This document shows, piece by piece, positions 5,064 through 12,973 of a stretch of 12,973 nt of DNA (position 1 is its first letter; each line of letters opens with the position of its first letter). Source of the DNA: Vulcanimicrobiota bacterium. Its GTDB lineage: Bacteria > Vulcanimicrobiota > Vulcanimicrobiia > Vulcanimicrobiales > Vulcanimicrobiaceae. The notes beneath the pieces were generated by a model that saw nothing but the letters and a program-made list of their open reading frames with translations, did not search any database and was not told the origin of the DNA. A program made the position numbers and the translations under genes. The stretch is taken from contig JASHPC010000032.1 of NCBI GenBank assembly GCA_030038335.1, positions 1-12,973 on the forward strand. Reading direction: 5' to 3'.

Positions 5064-7229
5064 TTGACGATCGACGAGCTCATTGCACGAGTCAGCGCGT
5101 ACGACCCAACGCTCGATGAAGCGTGGCTTCGCCGCGTCTACGAAACCGCCGATCGCGCACATGAGGGCCAGCACCGCGCCTCCGGCGAGTCCTACATCGC
5201 GCATCCGCTCGCGGTCGCAGCGATCCTCGCGGAGCTCGAGATGGACCGCCAGACCATCGCTGCCGCGCTCTTGCACGACGTCGTCGAAGACACGAGCGTC
5301 ACGAGCGAGCAGGTCGCCGCGCAGTTCGGCGAAGAGATTGCGCAGCTCGTCGAGGGCGTAACCAAACTCACTCGCATTCCGTATCAGTCGAAAGAGGACG
5401 CGCAGGTCGAAAATCTGCGCAAGATGTTCATGGCGATGGCGCGGGACATTCGCGTCATCATCATCAAGCTTGCCGATCGGCTTCACAACATGCGGACGCT
5501 CGCGAGCCTGCCGCCGGCGAAGCGTCAAGCGATCGCGCGAGAGACCCTCGACATTTACGCGCCGATCGCGCACCGTTTGGGCATCTGGCGCATCAAGTGG
5601 GAGATCGAGGATCTCTGTCTTCGCTACCTCGATCCGGAAGGCTACAAAGAGATCGTTGACCGCGTCGCGCGAACGCGCGATGCGCGCGAGGCCGACGTCG
5701 TTGAAGCAATATCGCGTCTCGAAGGTGAGTTCAAGACGCTACACGTCCAAGCCGAGATCCAAGGGCGCCCGAAGCATTTCTACTCGATCTACACGAAGCT
5801 GAAGCGCGGGCGCGAGTTCGCGTCCATCTACGACCTCACGGCGATTCGCATCATCGTCGAATCGGTGAAAGACTGTTACGCTGCGCTTGGTGCCGTCCAC
5901 GCGATGTGGCCGCCACTTCCCGGTCGCTTCAAAGATTACATCGCGATGCCCAAGCCAAACATGTACCAGTCGCTGCACACGACCGTCGTCGGATCGCATG
6001 GCGACCCGCTGGAGATTCAGATTCGCACGCGCGAGATGCACCGGACGAGTGAGTACGGAATTGCCGCGCACTGGCGTTACAAAGAGGGCGGCAAGCAAGA
6101 CCAGTTCGAGAACAAGCTCTCGTGGCTGCGTGCGCTGCTCGAGTGGCAGAAGGACATGCGCGACTCGCGCACGTTCATGGAGAACCTCCGGCTCGATCTC
6201 TTTGATTCGCAAGTCTTCGTCTTCTCGCCGCGCGGCGACGTCTATCCGATGCCGGCTGGCGGCTCGCCGCTCGACTTCGCGTACTCAGTGCACACGGACG
6301 TCGGCAATCACTGCGTCGGGGCTAAAGTCAACGGGCGCATCGTTCCGCTCGACTATCAACTGCAGAATGGCGACATCTGCGAGATTCTCGTCAACAAGGC
6401 GGGAGGCCATCCATCGCTCGACTGGCTCTCGCTCGTCAAGACGTCGAGCGCGAAGCACAAGATAAAACAGTGGTTCCGGCGCGAGCAGCGCTCCGAGAAC
6501 GTCCTCTCGGGTCAAGAGGCGCTCGAAGCCGAGCTCGTCCGGCACCAGGTTCGCCTCGATGCCGTGCGCGCGGAAGTGATCGAACGCATCGCAAGCCGCA
6601 TGAACTACGGTTCCGTGACGGATCTCTTCGCCGCTATCGGCTTCGGTGACGTCTCGTTGCAGACGGTCGTCAAACGCTTGCGTGACGAGCTGCGCCTCGA
6701 CAACGTCGTCGACCTCACGAAAGTTGGACGCCGCACCCCAACGCGCCGAAGCACGCGTGCGAAGAGCGGCGTTCTCGTTGCCGGCGTGGATGACGTGCTC
6801 GTTCGTCTCTCTAAATGCTGTTCGCCGGTTCCTGGCGATCCGATCATCGGATACGTGACGATCGGGCGCGGTGTGAGCGTGCACCGGGCAGATTGCCCGA
6901 ACGTCGCGTACATGAGCGCGACGCCTGACCGCATCCTCCAAGCGCAATGGGGCGGTCCAACGGAACTCACGCACGCCGTCGATATCGAAATCGAGGCCAG
7001 CGACCGGCCGCAGTTGCTCCAAGACATCATGGCCATCTTCGCCGAGCGAAAGACGCAGGTGAACTCGGTAACGGCGCGCGTACGACGCGATGGCGTCGCG
7101 GTGACGAGCCTTACGGTTCAGATCCGCGACCTGGATCATCTGCACATGCTGCTCACGCGCTTGGAACGGCTCAACGGCGTGCGCCGCGTCTACCGCGTCA
7201 CGAAGCGCGAGCGTTCCCAGAGCTCGTGA
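5064..7229 (+). CDS. rel: Bifunctional (p)ppGpp synthetase/hydrolase (Rel/SpoT homologue)
   Basis: 721 residues, normal for a long RSH protein. It makes ppGpp from ATP and GDP/GTP and hydrolyses it, controlling the stringent response. Hydrolase: YIAHP (44-48) and LLHDVVEDT (69-77) carry the metal-binding His and His-Asp pair, with KLADRLHNMRTL (135-146) as the second metal motif, so hydrolysis should be intact. Synthetase: RPKHFYSIYTKLKRG (235-249), IYDLTAIRII (255-264) and LEIQIRT (316-322). The GRFKD motif (287-291) is the RXKD type of bifunctional enzymes, not the EXDD of monofunctional RelA. Then come TGS (about 383-445), a CC-containing segment (CCSPVPGD, 585-592) and a C-terminal ACT domain (about 635-712). 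The start is TTG at 5064; GGGAG ends only one base before it, so initiation may be weak. The gene lies 12 bp after the secreted protein and 10 bp before the transporter. Confidence 0.97.
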   Translation: MTIDELIARVSAYDPTLDEAWLRRVYETADRAHEGQHRASGESYIAHPLAVAAILAELEMDRQTIAAALLHDVVEDTSVTSEQVAAQFGEEIAQLVEGVTKLTRIPYQSKEDAQVENLRKMFMAMARDIRVIIIKLADRLHNMRTLASLPPAKRQAIARETLDIYAPIAHRLGIWRIKWEIEDLCLRYLDPEGYKEIVDRVARTRDAREADVVEAISRLEGEFKTLHVQAEIQGRPKHFYSIYTKLKRGREFASIYDLTAIRIIVESVKDCYAALGAVHAMWPPLPGRFKDYIAMPKPNMYQSLHTTVVGSHGDPLEIQIRTREMHRTSEYGIAAHWRYKEGGKQDQFENKLSWLRALLEWQKDMRDSRTFMENLRLDLFDSQVFVFSPRGDVYPMPAGGSPLDFAYSVHTDVGNHCVGAKVNGRIVPLDYQLQNGDICEILVNKAGGHPSLDWLSLVKTSSAKHKIKQWFRREQRSENVLSGQEALEAELVRHQVRLDAVRAEVIERIASRMNYGSVTDLFAAIGFGDVSLQTVVKRLRDELRLDNVVDLTKVGRRTPTRRSTRAKSGVLVAGVDDVLVRLSKCCSPVPGDPIIGYVTIGRGVSVHRADCPNVAYMSATPDRILQAQWGGPTELTHAVDIEIEASDRPQLLQDIMAIFAERKTQVNSVTARVRRDGVAVTSLTVQIRDLDHLHMLLTRLERLNGVRRVYRVTKRERSQSS

Positions 7230-7239
7230 TCCCCGCGGC

Positions 7240-7977
7240 GTGAGCGCGTCAGCGCTGCTTCCCAGCGGTGCCGCGTTCGTTGCAGGCGTCATGAACAGCG
7301 TTGCGGGCGGTGGAAGCTTTCTCTCCTTCCCTGCCTTGATCGCCGCCGGCGTTGCACCGATTTCCGCCAACGCGACGAACAGCGCGGCGCTCTGGGTCGG
7401 CAACATCGGCAGCGCGCGTGGTTACGCGCCCGAAGTTCGAGAGCACAGCCATCTGCTCGCGCCCGTGCTCGCGGTCAGCATCGTAGGAAGTCTTGCAGGT
7501 GCGGTGCTGCTGATTCGCACGCCGGCGCCGATCTTCGAGCGCATGATTCCGTGGCTGCTCCTCATCGCGACGGTGACGTTCCTGGCGAGCCCGCTGCTGC
7601 GGCGCCCGGTGCGCCAGGCGCCGCGACATGCGCTCTGGCAGCTTGCCGCACAGTTTCTCGTCGCCGTCTACGGCGGGTACTTCGGCGCCGGAATGGGCAT
7701 CATGATGCTCGCGATCCTTTCCTTCACCGGCTTCCCAACGTTCAATGCCGCAAACGCGGTCAAGAACGTGCTCTCCGTCGCGATCAACGGCGTCTCACTC
7801 GTTCCGTTCATCATCGCTCGCATCATTGACTGGCGTGCCGCGGCGCCGATGGCGATTCTCGCGCTCCTTGGCGGATACGCCGGCGCGCATCTCTTTCGTC
7901 GCCTCCCGAGCGCGTACGGAAGAGCAACCGTCATAACGATCGGCATCGTGATGACGATCGTGTTCTTTCGTCGATGA
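7240..7977 (+). CDS. TSUP-family (TauE/SafE) membrane transporter
   Basis: A 245-residue integral membrane protein with about eight hydrophobic segments. The two family half-repeats are visible: GVMNSVAGGGSFLSFPAL (16-33) near the N-terminus, with NATNSAALWVGNIGSARGY (44-62), and GGYFGAGMGIMMLAIL (145-160) with NAANAVKNVLSVAINGV (169-185). This is the TauE/SafE/YfcA sulfite-or-organic-anion exporter fold; the substrate cannot be told from sequence. The GTG at 7240 lies 10 bp after the rel stop. The next ATG (7290) would remove most of the first signature, so GTG is preferred. The stop overlaps the next start (ATGA at 7974-7977), indicating translational coupling. Sulfur-anion transport beside molybdoenzyme maturation genes would be reasonable, but that link is inference. 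Confidence 0.9.
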   Translation: MSASALLPSGAAFVAGVMNSVAGGGSFLSFPALIAAGVAPISANATNSAALWVGNIGSARGYAPEVREHSHLLAPVLAVSIVGSLAGAVLLIRTPAPIFERMIPWLLLIATVTFLASPLLRRPVRQAPRHALWQLAAQFLVAVYGGYFGAGMGIMMLAILSFTGFPTFNAANAVKNVLSVAINGVSLVPFIIARIIDWRAAAPMAILALLGGYAGAHLFRRLPSAYGRATVITIGIVMTIVFFRR

Positions 7978-8534
7978 CGTATGCCGTCTTGGCGGCAGGC
8001 GCCGCGAGAAGGATGGGATTCGCGAAGGTCTTCACGGCGCTGCCGTCAGGGAAGGCACCGCTCGAAGGAATCGCAACATTGCTGCACGCGCGTAAGGCGG
8101 TCGTCGTCGTTCCAAGCGCGCGAGTCGACGACGCGCGGCGGATGGCACCGGCGATGCGCGTCGTCACGAACGACGAAACGGAACGCGGCATGACGCACTC
8201 GCTCCGCCTCGCACTGTCGGCGATCGAGAAGGACGAAGACTTCGGCGTCGTGCTCGGCGATAAGCCGTTTCTGCGTGCCGAGACGCTCGAGCGGCTGGAG
8301 AAGTGCCTCGACGGTTTCGACGTCGCGTATCCGGTCGACGCAGCGGGGATGCCCGGACATCCCGTGCTCTTCTCTCGCCGCGCTCGCGCGATCGTCGAGG
8401 CGCTCCCGGACGGCGATACGCTCTTCCAAGCGCGCGACGACGCGATGCTTCGCCGGCATGCTTTCGAAGTCGACGACAAAGGCGCGTTCACGGACTTGAA
8501 TACACGCGAGCAGTGGCTCGGTGAAGATGCGTGA
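7974..8534 (+). CDS. mocA: MocA/MobA-like nucleotidyltransferase (molybdenum cofactor cytidylyltransferase family)
   Basis: A 186-residue NTP-transferase-fold protein. LAAGAARRMGFAK (6-18) is the nucleotide-binding signature LAAGxxxRMGxxK. GMTHSLRLAL (72-81) matches the substrate loop, and VVLGDKPFL (92-100) holds the metal-binding Asp96. GHPVLF (128-133) and a late DLNT (174-177) are typical of MocA. The family transfers CMP to molybdopterin (MocA) or GMP (MobA). Its position directly before xdhC favours MocA, which serves xanthine-dehydrogenase-type enzymes. Residue 97 is Lys where Gln or Met is usual; the catalytic Asp is unaffected. It overlaps the transporter by 4 bp and the xdhC-like gene by 14 bp. 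Confidence 0.85.
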   Translation: MTYAVLAAGAARRMGFAKVFTALPSGKAPLEGIATLLHARKAVVVVPSARVDDARRMAPAMRVVTNDETERGMTHSLRLALSAIEKDEDFGVVLGDKPFLRAETLERLEKCLDGFDVAYPVDAAGMPGHPVLFSRRARAIVEALPDGDTLFQARDDAMLRRHAFEVDDKGAFTDLNTREQWLGEDA

Positions 8535-9432
8535 GGTCTACGCGCTCATGGCGCAGCGCTTGCGTGCGCGGGCGCCGTTTGCTGTCGCGACGCTGACGGC
8601 GGCTCGCGGTGCGAAGGCGTCCGCGGTCGGTACCTCGCTCGTGGTTGACGCCGATGGATCGTTTCTCGGTGACATCGGAGCGGGATGTCACGAAGGCGAG
8701 ATCGTCGAGCGCGCGATCGCCGCGCTGCAGCAAGGTGCCCGCATCGCTCCAACCCCGATGCGGTTCGAGCTGGACGACGAGATTCTCGCGGGGAGCGGTT
8801 GCGGCGCTTCGCTCGACGTCGTGCTCTGGGCGCCTTCTCGGGAGTTCTTGTCCGTTGTCGAAGAGATCGCGTACGGCCGTCGCGACGTTGAGTTCGATTT
8901 GGACGGCACGACGATCGCGATCCCACGCCGTCCGCGCCTCGTGATCGTCGGCGCTACGGCGCTAGCAGCGCAACTGACGGTCATCGCGCAGCGCGCGGAT
9001 TTCGTCGTGACCGTCATCGATCCGCGGTCTCCATTTGCAACGAGGCGGCGGCATCCGGATGCCGACGAGGTGCTCGTCGCGTGGCCCGACGATCCGATTT
9101 GCTTGGAGAGAATGGAGGAAGCGGGTGCGATCGCGATTCTCTCGCACGACGTCAAGCTCGACCTCCCTGCCTTGCGCGCAGCGCTCGCGACCGGAGCTTG
9201 GTACGTCGGACTACTCGGAAACCGTCGCGTGCAACGCTCGCGGCGGGACGCGCTGAGATCCGACGGCTACGCCGACTCGCAGATCGCGCGGATATTTGGA
9301 CCTGCAGGACTCGACCTCGGCGCGTCGACCGACGGTCAAACCGCTCTTTCGATCTTAGCCGAAATCGTCTCGGTGCAGCAGCATCGTTCGGGAACGCCCC
9401 TTACGGAGAGCGACGGGCCTATTCACCCGTAG
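8521..9432 (+). CDS. xdhC: XdhC/CoxI-family molybdenum cofactor insertion protein
   Basis: 303 residues. XdhC proteins bind and protect the molybdenum cofactor, promote its sulfuration and deliver it to xanthine-dehydrogenase-family hydroxylases in the cytoplasm. The N-terminal domain carries DIGAGCHEGEIVE (51-63, Cys56), the family's conserved Cys motif, with His where Val or Leu is common, and a second Cys in GSGCG (91-95). The C-terminal Rossmann domain starts at RLVIVGATALAAQL (139-152) and ends with YVGLLGNRRVQRSRR (228-242) and FGPAGLDLGAST (259-270), all strong XdhC signatures. The start is GTG at 8521 or ATG at 8527, both inside the end of mocA. No xanthine dehydrogenase subunit gene is in the window, so the client enzyme is encoded elsewhere. 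The gene ends 12 bp from the convergent RND gene. Confidence 0.9.
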   Translation: MKMREVYALMAQRLRARAPFAVATLTAARGAKASAVGTSLVVDADGSFLGDIGAGCHEGEIVERAIAALQQGARIAPTPMRFELDDEILAGSGCGASLDVVLWAPSREFLSVVEEIAYGRRDVEFDLDGTTIAIPRRPRLVIVGATALAAQLTVIAQRADFVVTVIDPRSPFATRRRHPDADEVLVAWPDDPICLERMEEAGAIAILSHDVKLDLPALRAALATGAWYVGLLGNRRVQRSRRDALRSDGYADSQIARIFGPAGLDLGASTDGQTALSILAEIVSVQQHRSGTPLTESDGPIHP

Positions 9433-9444
9433 CGAGCGGGTCGC

Positions 9445-12400
9445 TTAGACGGGCGCGGGGTGTGGACGCTCGGAGGGAGCTCCGGACTCTGGCGGCGCGT
9501 TCGACGCAGTGATCGTCGCCGGCGAGAACCACATGTACACGACCGGAATCAGGAGCAGCGTCAGAACGAGCGAGCTCGTGACGCCGCCCATGACGACGAT
9601 GCCCAGGCTCGCGCGCGTGGCCGAACCGGGCTCGAGGGCAATCGCGAGCGGGAACATGGCAGCGACGATAGAGACGCTCGTCATGACGATCGGCCGGAAT
9701 CGCGTGAACGCGCTCTCCTTGATCGCAGCAAGTTTATCGCGTCCGCGCGCGCGCAGCGTGTTCGCATAATCCACGAGCAAAATGCCGTTTTTCGTTGCGA
9801 TTCCAACCAGAAGAATCGTGCCGATGAGCGAGTACAAGTTGAGCGTCTCGTGCGTGATGACGAGTGCACCGATTGCCCCGACGGCGGCGACCGGCACCGA
9901 GAAGATGATGATGAGCGGCGAGGTGTAGCTGTTGTAGAGGGCGATCATCAGAAGAAAGACGAGAATCACCGAGAGAATCATCGAAAGGCCCATGCCGGTG
10001 AGCACTTGGTGCATAAAATCTTGCTGGCCGAGCGGCGCGGGGTACACGACGATGTTTGGCGGCAAATGGAGCGTGGAAAGCTTCTTCTCGAATGCGTTCT
10101 CTACGTTAGATAGCGAGGATGACGGCAAGTAGTTCGCATCGACGTGAACGACCGTGTTGCGGTTCGTGCGCGTGATGAACGGGGGCGTCGGCGTCAGCGT
10201 AAACGTCGAGAAATCGCCCAAGTGCACGATGTTGCCGTCGTTCGACCGAATGGGAATCGCCGCGAGATTCTCGAGACTCGTCTGATCGCTGATGGGATAG
10301 ATTACTTGCACTTGCTCGAGACCGGAGGTCGTCTCGAACTGCGTCGCAACGTTGCCGCCGAATGCGGCGCCGGCCGCTTCGGCAGCCTGCCCGAGGTCGA
10401 CGTCGAGCGCCTGCGCCTTCTGGCGGTTGAAGACGACCGAGACCTCCGGTGCCAGCTCTTCGGAAGAGCTGTTGACGCTCGTGGCGCCCGGTACCGTTCT
10501 GAGCAGGTTGAGCACTTTCTGCGCGTACTGCGTCGGATCGCCGCCCGTCAGATCGGAGACGAGGAAGTCGATCGGTTGCGCGTTGCCGCCCATCGTTCCG
10601 GTCGACATGACGACTGACGCGGTGACGTGCGGGAGCAACTTGTGCGTCATCGTCGTGAACTGTTGCGTCCAGTACCGCGTCGAGTGCTTGCGATCGTCGT
10701 TGAGGAAGATGTGGATCTGCGCGACGTCCGGCTGGATGACGAAACCGCCGAACGACGCGGAGTACGCTCCCGCGACGGTCGTCTCGTGCTGAATGTCCGT
10801 TGTGGACGCCTTGTCGATCTTATCCTCGAGCTTGTACGTCTGTGCGCGAACCGAAGAGATCGGCGTGCCTTCGGGATAGTTGAGCTGGATGTAGATTTGG
10901 CCGTTGTCGACTGGCGGAATGAACGTTTCGCCGACGACGCCGAGCGGCACGAGTGCGATCGACGCGACGAAGCTCAGGAAGCACCCGCCGACGACGATGC
11001 CACGGTGCTCGAGCGCCCAGGGGAGCGCTCTGTGCGCATACCAACCTCGGATGTTGTCAAAGCCGCGGCCGAACGCTTCCACGGGCCTCCATGGCTTCCA
11101 GTGCGATTTGAGTGCCCAGAGACCGGCCAGCGTTGGTGTTATGGTAAATGAGACAAAGAGCGACGTGAGCGTCGAGATCACGATGACGATCGCGAACTCG
11201 ACGAGGAACTTTCCAACTTGCCCCTGGATGAAGGCGATCGGCAAGAAGACGACGACGTCGACGAGCGTGATGACGACTGCGGCCGCGCCGATCTCCATTC
11301 GCCCTTCGTACGCGGCGTCTTCGGGGTTTTGGTTGAGCTCGCGATGGTGGCGTTCGATGTTCTCCAAAACGACCGTCGAGTCGTCGACGAGGATACCGAT
11401 GACGAGCGTCATGCCGAGCATCGAGATCGTGTCGAGCGTCATGCCGGTCATCTTCATGACCGTGAGCGCGATCGCGAGCGAGGTCGGAATCGCGATGCAG
11501 ACGACGATGGCGCTGCGCCACGAGCGCAGGAAGAAGATCATGGCGAGCGCCGTGAGGCAGATTGCCTCGAGCAGCGTGTGCGTGACGGCGCTAATCTGCT
11601 GCTGCGTGAATCGTGACGCGATGTTGACGATCGAGAAGTGGATCTCCGGAAACTCTTTCTCGAGCGTCGGCAGTTGGTGCATGAATCCGTTCGAGGCGTC
11701 GATCTCACTCGCCTGATCGGTCTTTTGAATCGAGAGGAAGAATCCGCGCTCGCCGTTGATACGCGCGTATTGCAGCTGCGGCTCGTTTCCTTGGATGACC
11801 GATGCGACGTCGCCGACGCGCGTCAGCTGATCAGATGCCGTCCATGGGTCGATCGTGCCAGGCAACGAGGAAAGGCCTGCAGTATACGACTCGACCGCGC
11901 CCGCCGTTTCGGTCGAAGGAGTGGCGTTAGCACCCGTCGTTACGATCGGCAGCCCCGAGATTTGATCGAGCGTCTGGACGTCGCCACGGACGTCGATGAT
12001 GGTTTGGCGACCGGGCTGATACGCGTAGCCGCCCGGCACGCGCGAGTTTTCCGAAGTCACCGTGTTGATGACGTCGTTCAGCGTTAAGCCGCGCGCAGCG
12101 AGCTTCGCCGGATTGACTTCGACTTCGTATGCGGCGGTCGGCGCACCGCCGACGTTCGCGTACGAAATGCCTGGGATTTGCTGGATCTGCGGCACGATGA
12201 CATTCGTCGCGTACAGAGCCATTTGGCCCGGGCTCAGCTTCTTCGAGTACATCGCAAGCGTGACGACGTTCTCTTGCGCAGGATCGCGGATGTTCACCGT
12301 CGGCGCCTGCATGTTCGTCGGAAGCTCGGTCTCGGACGCCTGCACCGCCTTCTCCGTCAGCGCGAGATCCGTCGCCTCGTTGGAACTGATCGTGAAAGTG

Positions 12401-12678
12401 GCGGAGATCTGTGCCTGTCCTTGCTGCACGACCGAGTTAATCGTCTGCAGGTCGGTCGTTCCGGCAAGATTCTCTTCGATCGGCGCGACGATATCATCTC
12501 GCATCTCCGTGACCGAGGCGCCATTGTACGATGCTTGGACCGTAATAGTCGGCTGCGAGACGTCCGGGAAAAGCTCTTTCGTGATCGTCACGAGCGAGAG
12601 AATGCCGGCGAAGAGCATCACGCAGACGAGGACGAAAACCAGCGTCGGCCGCTGCAGGAAGAGCCGAGTGAGATTCAA
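9445..12678 (-). CDS. RND-family multidrug efflux transporter (AcrB/HAE1 type)
   Basis: A 1077-residue inner-membrane pump that uses proton import to export hydrophobic compounds with an adaptor and an outer-membrane channel. It starts MNLTRLFLQRPTLVFVLVCV, the usual first membrane helix, followed by a long periplasmic loop. The TM4 proton relay is present as LVIGILVDDSTVVLENIERH (425-444) with Asp432-Asp433. The matching Lys of TM10 is Lys963 in GIATKNGILLVDY. A second large loop and six more helices follow, ending in a short Pro-rich tail. An unusual Ser/Thr/Gly-rich stretch lies in the first periplasmic loop (about 249-282). The start is supported by AAGG ten bases upstream and an ATGA overlap with the adaptor stop. 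The pump is co-transcribed with the adaptor; no outer-membrane channel gene is seen here. Confidence 0.95.
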   Translation of the reverse strand: MNLTRLFLQRPTLVFVLVCVMLFAGILSLVTITKELFPDVSQPTITVQASYNGASVTEMRDDIVAPIEENLAGTTDLQTINSVVQQGQAQISATFTISSNEATDLALTEKAVQASETELPTNMQAPTVNIRDPAQENVVTLAMYSKKLSPGQMALYATNVIVPQIQQIPGISYANVGGAPTAAYEVEVNPAKLAARGLTLNDVINTVTSENSRVPGGYAYQPGRQTIIDVRGDVQTLDQISGLPIVTTGANATPSTETAGAVESYTAGLSSLPGTIDPWTASDQLTRVGDVASVIQGNEPQLQYARINGERGFFLSIQKTDQASEIDASNGFMHQLPTLEKEFPEIHFSIVNIASRFTQQQISAVTHTLLEAICLTALAMIFFLRSWRSAIVVCIAIPTSLAIALTVMKMTGMTLDTISMLGMTLVIGILVDDSTVVLENIERHHRELNQNPEDAAYEGRMEIGAAAVVITLVDVVVFLPIAFIQGQVGKFLVEFAIVIVISTLTSLFVSFTITPTLAGLWALKSHWKPWRPVEAFGRGFDNIRGWYAHRALPWALEHRGIVVGGCFLSFVASIALVPLGVVGETFIPPVDNGQIYIQLNYPEGTPISSVRAQTYKLEDKIDKASTTDIQHETTVAGAYSASFGGFVIQPDVAQIHIFLNDDRKHSTRYWTQQFTTMTHKLLPHVTASVVMSTGTMGGNAQPIDFLVSDLTGGDPTQYAQKVLNLLRTVPGATSVNSSSEELAPEVSVVFNRQKAQALDVDLGQAAEAAGAAFGGNVATQFETTSGLEQVQVIYPISDQTSLENLAAIPIRSNDGNIVHLGDFSTFTLTPTPPFITRTNRNTVVHVDANYLPSSSLSNVENAFEKKLSTLHLPPNIVVYPAPLGQQDFMHQVLTGMGLSMILSVILVFLLMIALYNSYTSPLIIIFSVPVAAVGAIGALVITHETLNLYSLIGTILLVGIATKNGILLVDYANTLRARGRDKLAAIKESAFTRFRPIVMTSVSIVAAMFPLAIALEPGSATRASLGIVVMGGVTSSLVLTLLLIPVVYMWFSPATITASNAPPESGAPSERPHPAPV

Positions 12679-12973
12679 TGCAGCGAAACCTTCTCGCCGC
12701 TCCCGACGCTCGCCATGCCGTTGATTACGACGCGAGTTCCTTGCGGAAGGCCGGTCACGACTGACGTCGTGCCGTCGTTTCCAATTTCGGTCACGCTTGC
12801 GACTTGCACGATGTTTTTGTTAGTCACCGTCATCACTTGCGTGTGATTTTGATCGGTAAAAGCCGTCATCGGAACGCGGACGCCGCGAAGTGCAGGAAGC
12901 GTGACCGACGCCTGCACGGCCATGCCGGGTCGGATCGAGCGCGTCGGATTGCTCATGACGACCTTCACCATGA
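12675..12973 (-). CDS. RND efflux membrane fusion protein (periplasmic adaptor), C-terminal part
   Basis: The last 98 or so codons of a HlyD/AcrA-type adaptor; the gene runs off the right edge. Visible are IRPGMAVQASVTLPAL (17-32 of the fragment), the end of the beta-barrel domain with its usual RPGM turn, then RVPMTAFTDQN, and a membrane-proximal domain ending in GLPQGTRVVINGMASVGSGE. Such adaptors bridge the inner-membrane pump and the outer-membrane channel. The stop TGA at 12675-12677 overlaps the RND pump's ATG as ATGA, so the two are translated in a coupled way. The N-terminal lipoyl and hairpin domains and the signal peptide lie outside the window. Confidence 0.9.
   Translation of the reverse strand, partial: MVKVVMSNPTRSIRPGMAVQASVTLPALRGVRVPMTAFTDQNHTQVMTVTNKNIVQVASVTEIGNDGTTSVVTGLPQGTRVVINGMASVGSGEKVSLH

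Noticed and set aside
9425..9445. Bidirectional terminator between xdhC and the RND gene
   Set aside because: Only 5-bp inverted repeats (ACCCG/CGGGT; AGCGA/TCGCT) are present, overlapping the stop codons, with no T-run on either strand.
9460..12846. Many plus-strand open frames opposite the RND pump and adaptor
   Set aside because: They are Arg/Asp-rich antisense shadows typical of high-GC coding sequence, while the minus strand encodes an unmistakable RND transporter.

Overview
This is a high-GC bacterial chromosome segment with dense gene packing, frequent GTG/TTG starts and many 4-16 bp gene overlaps. The housekeeping content (apt, a bifunctional ppGpp enzyme, an RND pump with its adaptor) is ordinary for free-living bacteria. 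Codon use rich in GCG/TCG/CGC, together with the gene set, would fit an uncultured soil or rock lineage such as Candidatus Eremiobacterota (WPS-2), but that placement is a guess because no marker gene is present.

Left part (1-1870), a scarred accessory region. The window opens in the 3' end of an unidentified gene whose stop abuts the start of a HEPN-domain protein (170-808). Both are visibly more AT-rich than the rest: sampled 60-base lines are 40-57% G+C, against about 68% in a sampled line of the ppGpp synthetase gene. After them come two copies of a 31-bp repeat (833-863 and 980-1010). The first copy is part of a 39-bp hairpin. The second ends exactly where the reading frame of a clostripain-like (C11, clan CD) peptidase, read on the minus strand, loses recognisable homology. 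The peptidase keeps its catalytic His and Cys but has lost its C-terminal part. A 67-codon gene remnant follows at 1669-1872.

Accessory effector (1869-3260). A 463-residue protein joins an N-terminal nucleoside-deoxyribosyltransferase/TIR-like (DRHyd) domain to a helical TPR-like region. This is the architecture of the N-terminal half of animal ASK1 (MAP3K5), known in bacteria as the MAP3K TRAFs-binding (DUF4071) family and predicted to act in immunity. It is the most interesting gene here, divergent from the clan CD peptidase fragment. A DUF4097 surface lipoprotein (3238-4023, minus strand) converges on it with a 23-bp overlap.

Central operon (4096-9432, plus strand): apt, a small secreted protein that appears to start at an ATT codon behind a perfect GGAGG, a bifunctional Rel/SpoT, a TSUP transporter, a MocA-like nucleotidyltransferase and an XdhC-like protein. 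Gaps or overlaps are never more than 16 bp, so these probably form one transcription unit. The apt-rel linkage is seen in many bacteria. The mocA-xdhC pair points to maturation of a molybdenum hydroxylase whose structural genes are outside the window.

Right part (9445-12973, minus strand): an AcrB-type RND pump overlapping, by ATGA, the 3' end of its membrane-fusion protein, which runs off the window. No tRNA, rRNA, CRISPR array or transposase was found.
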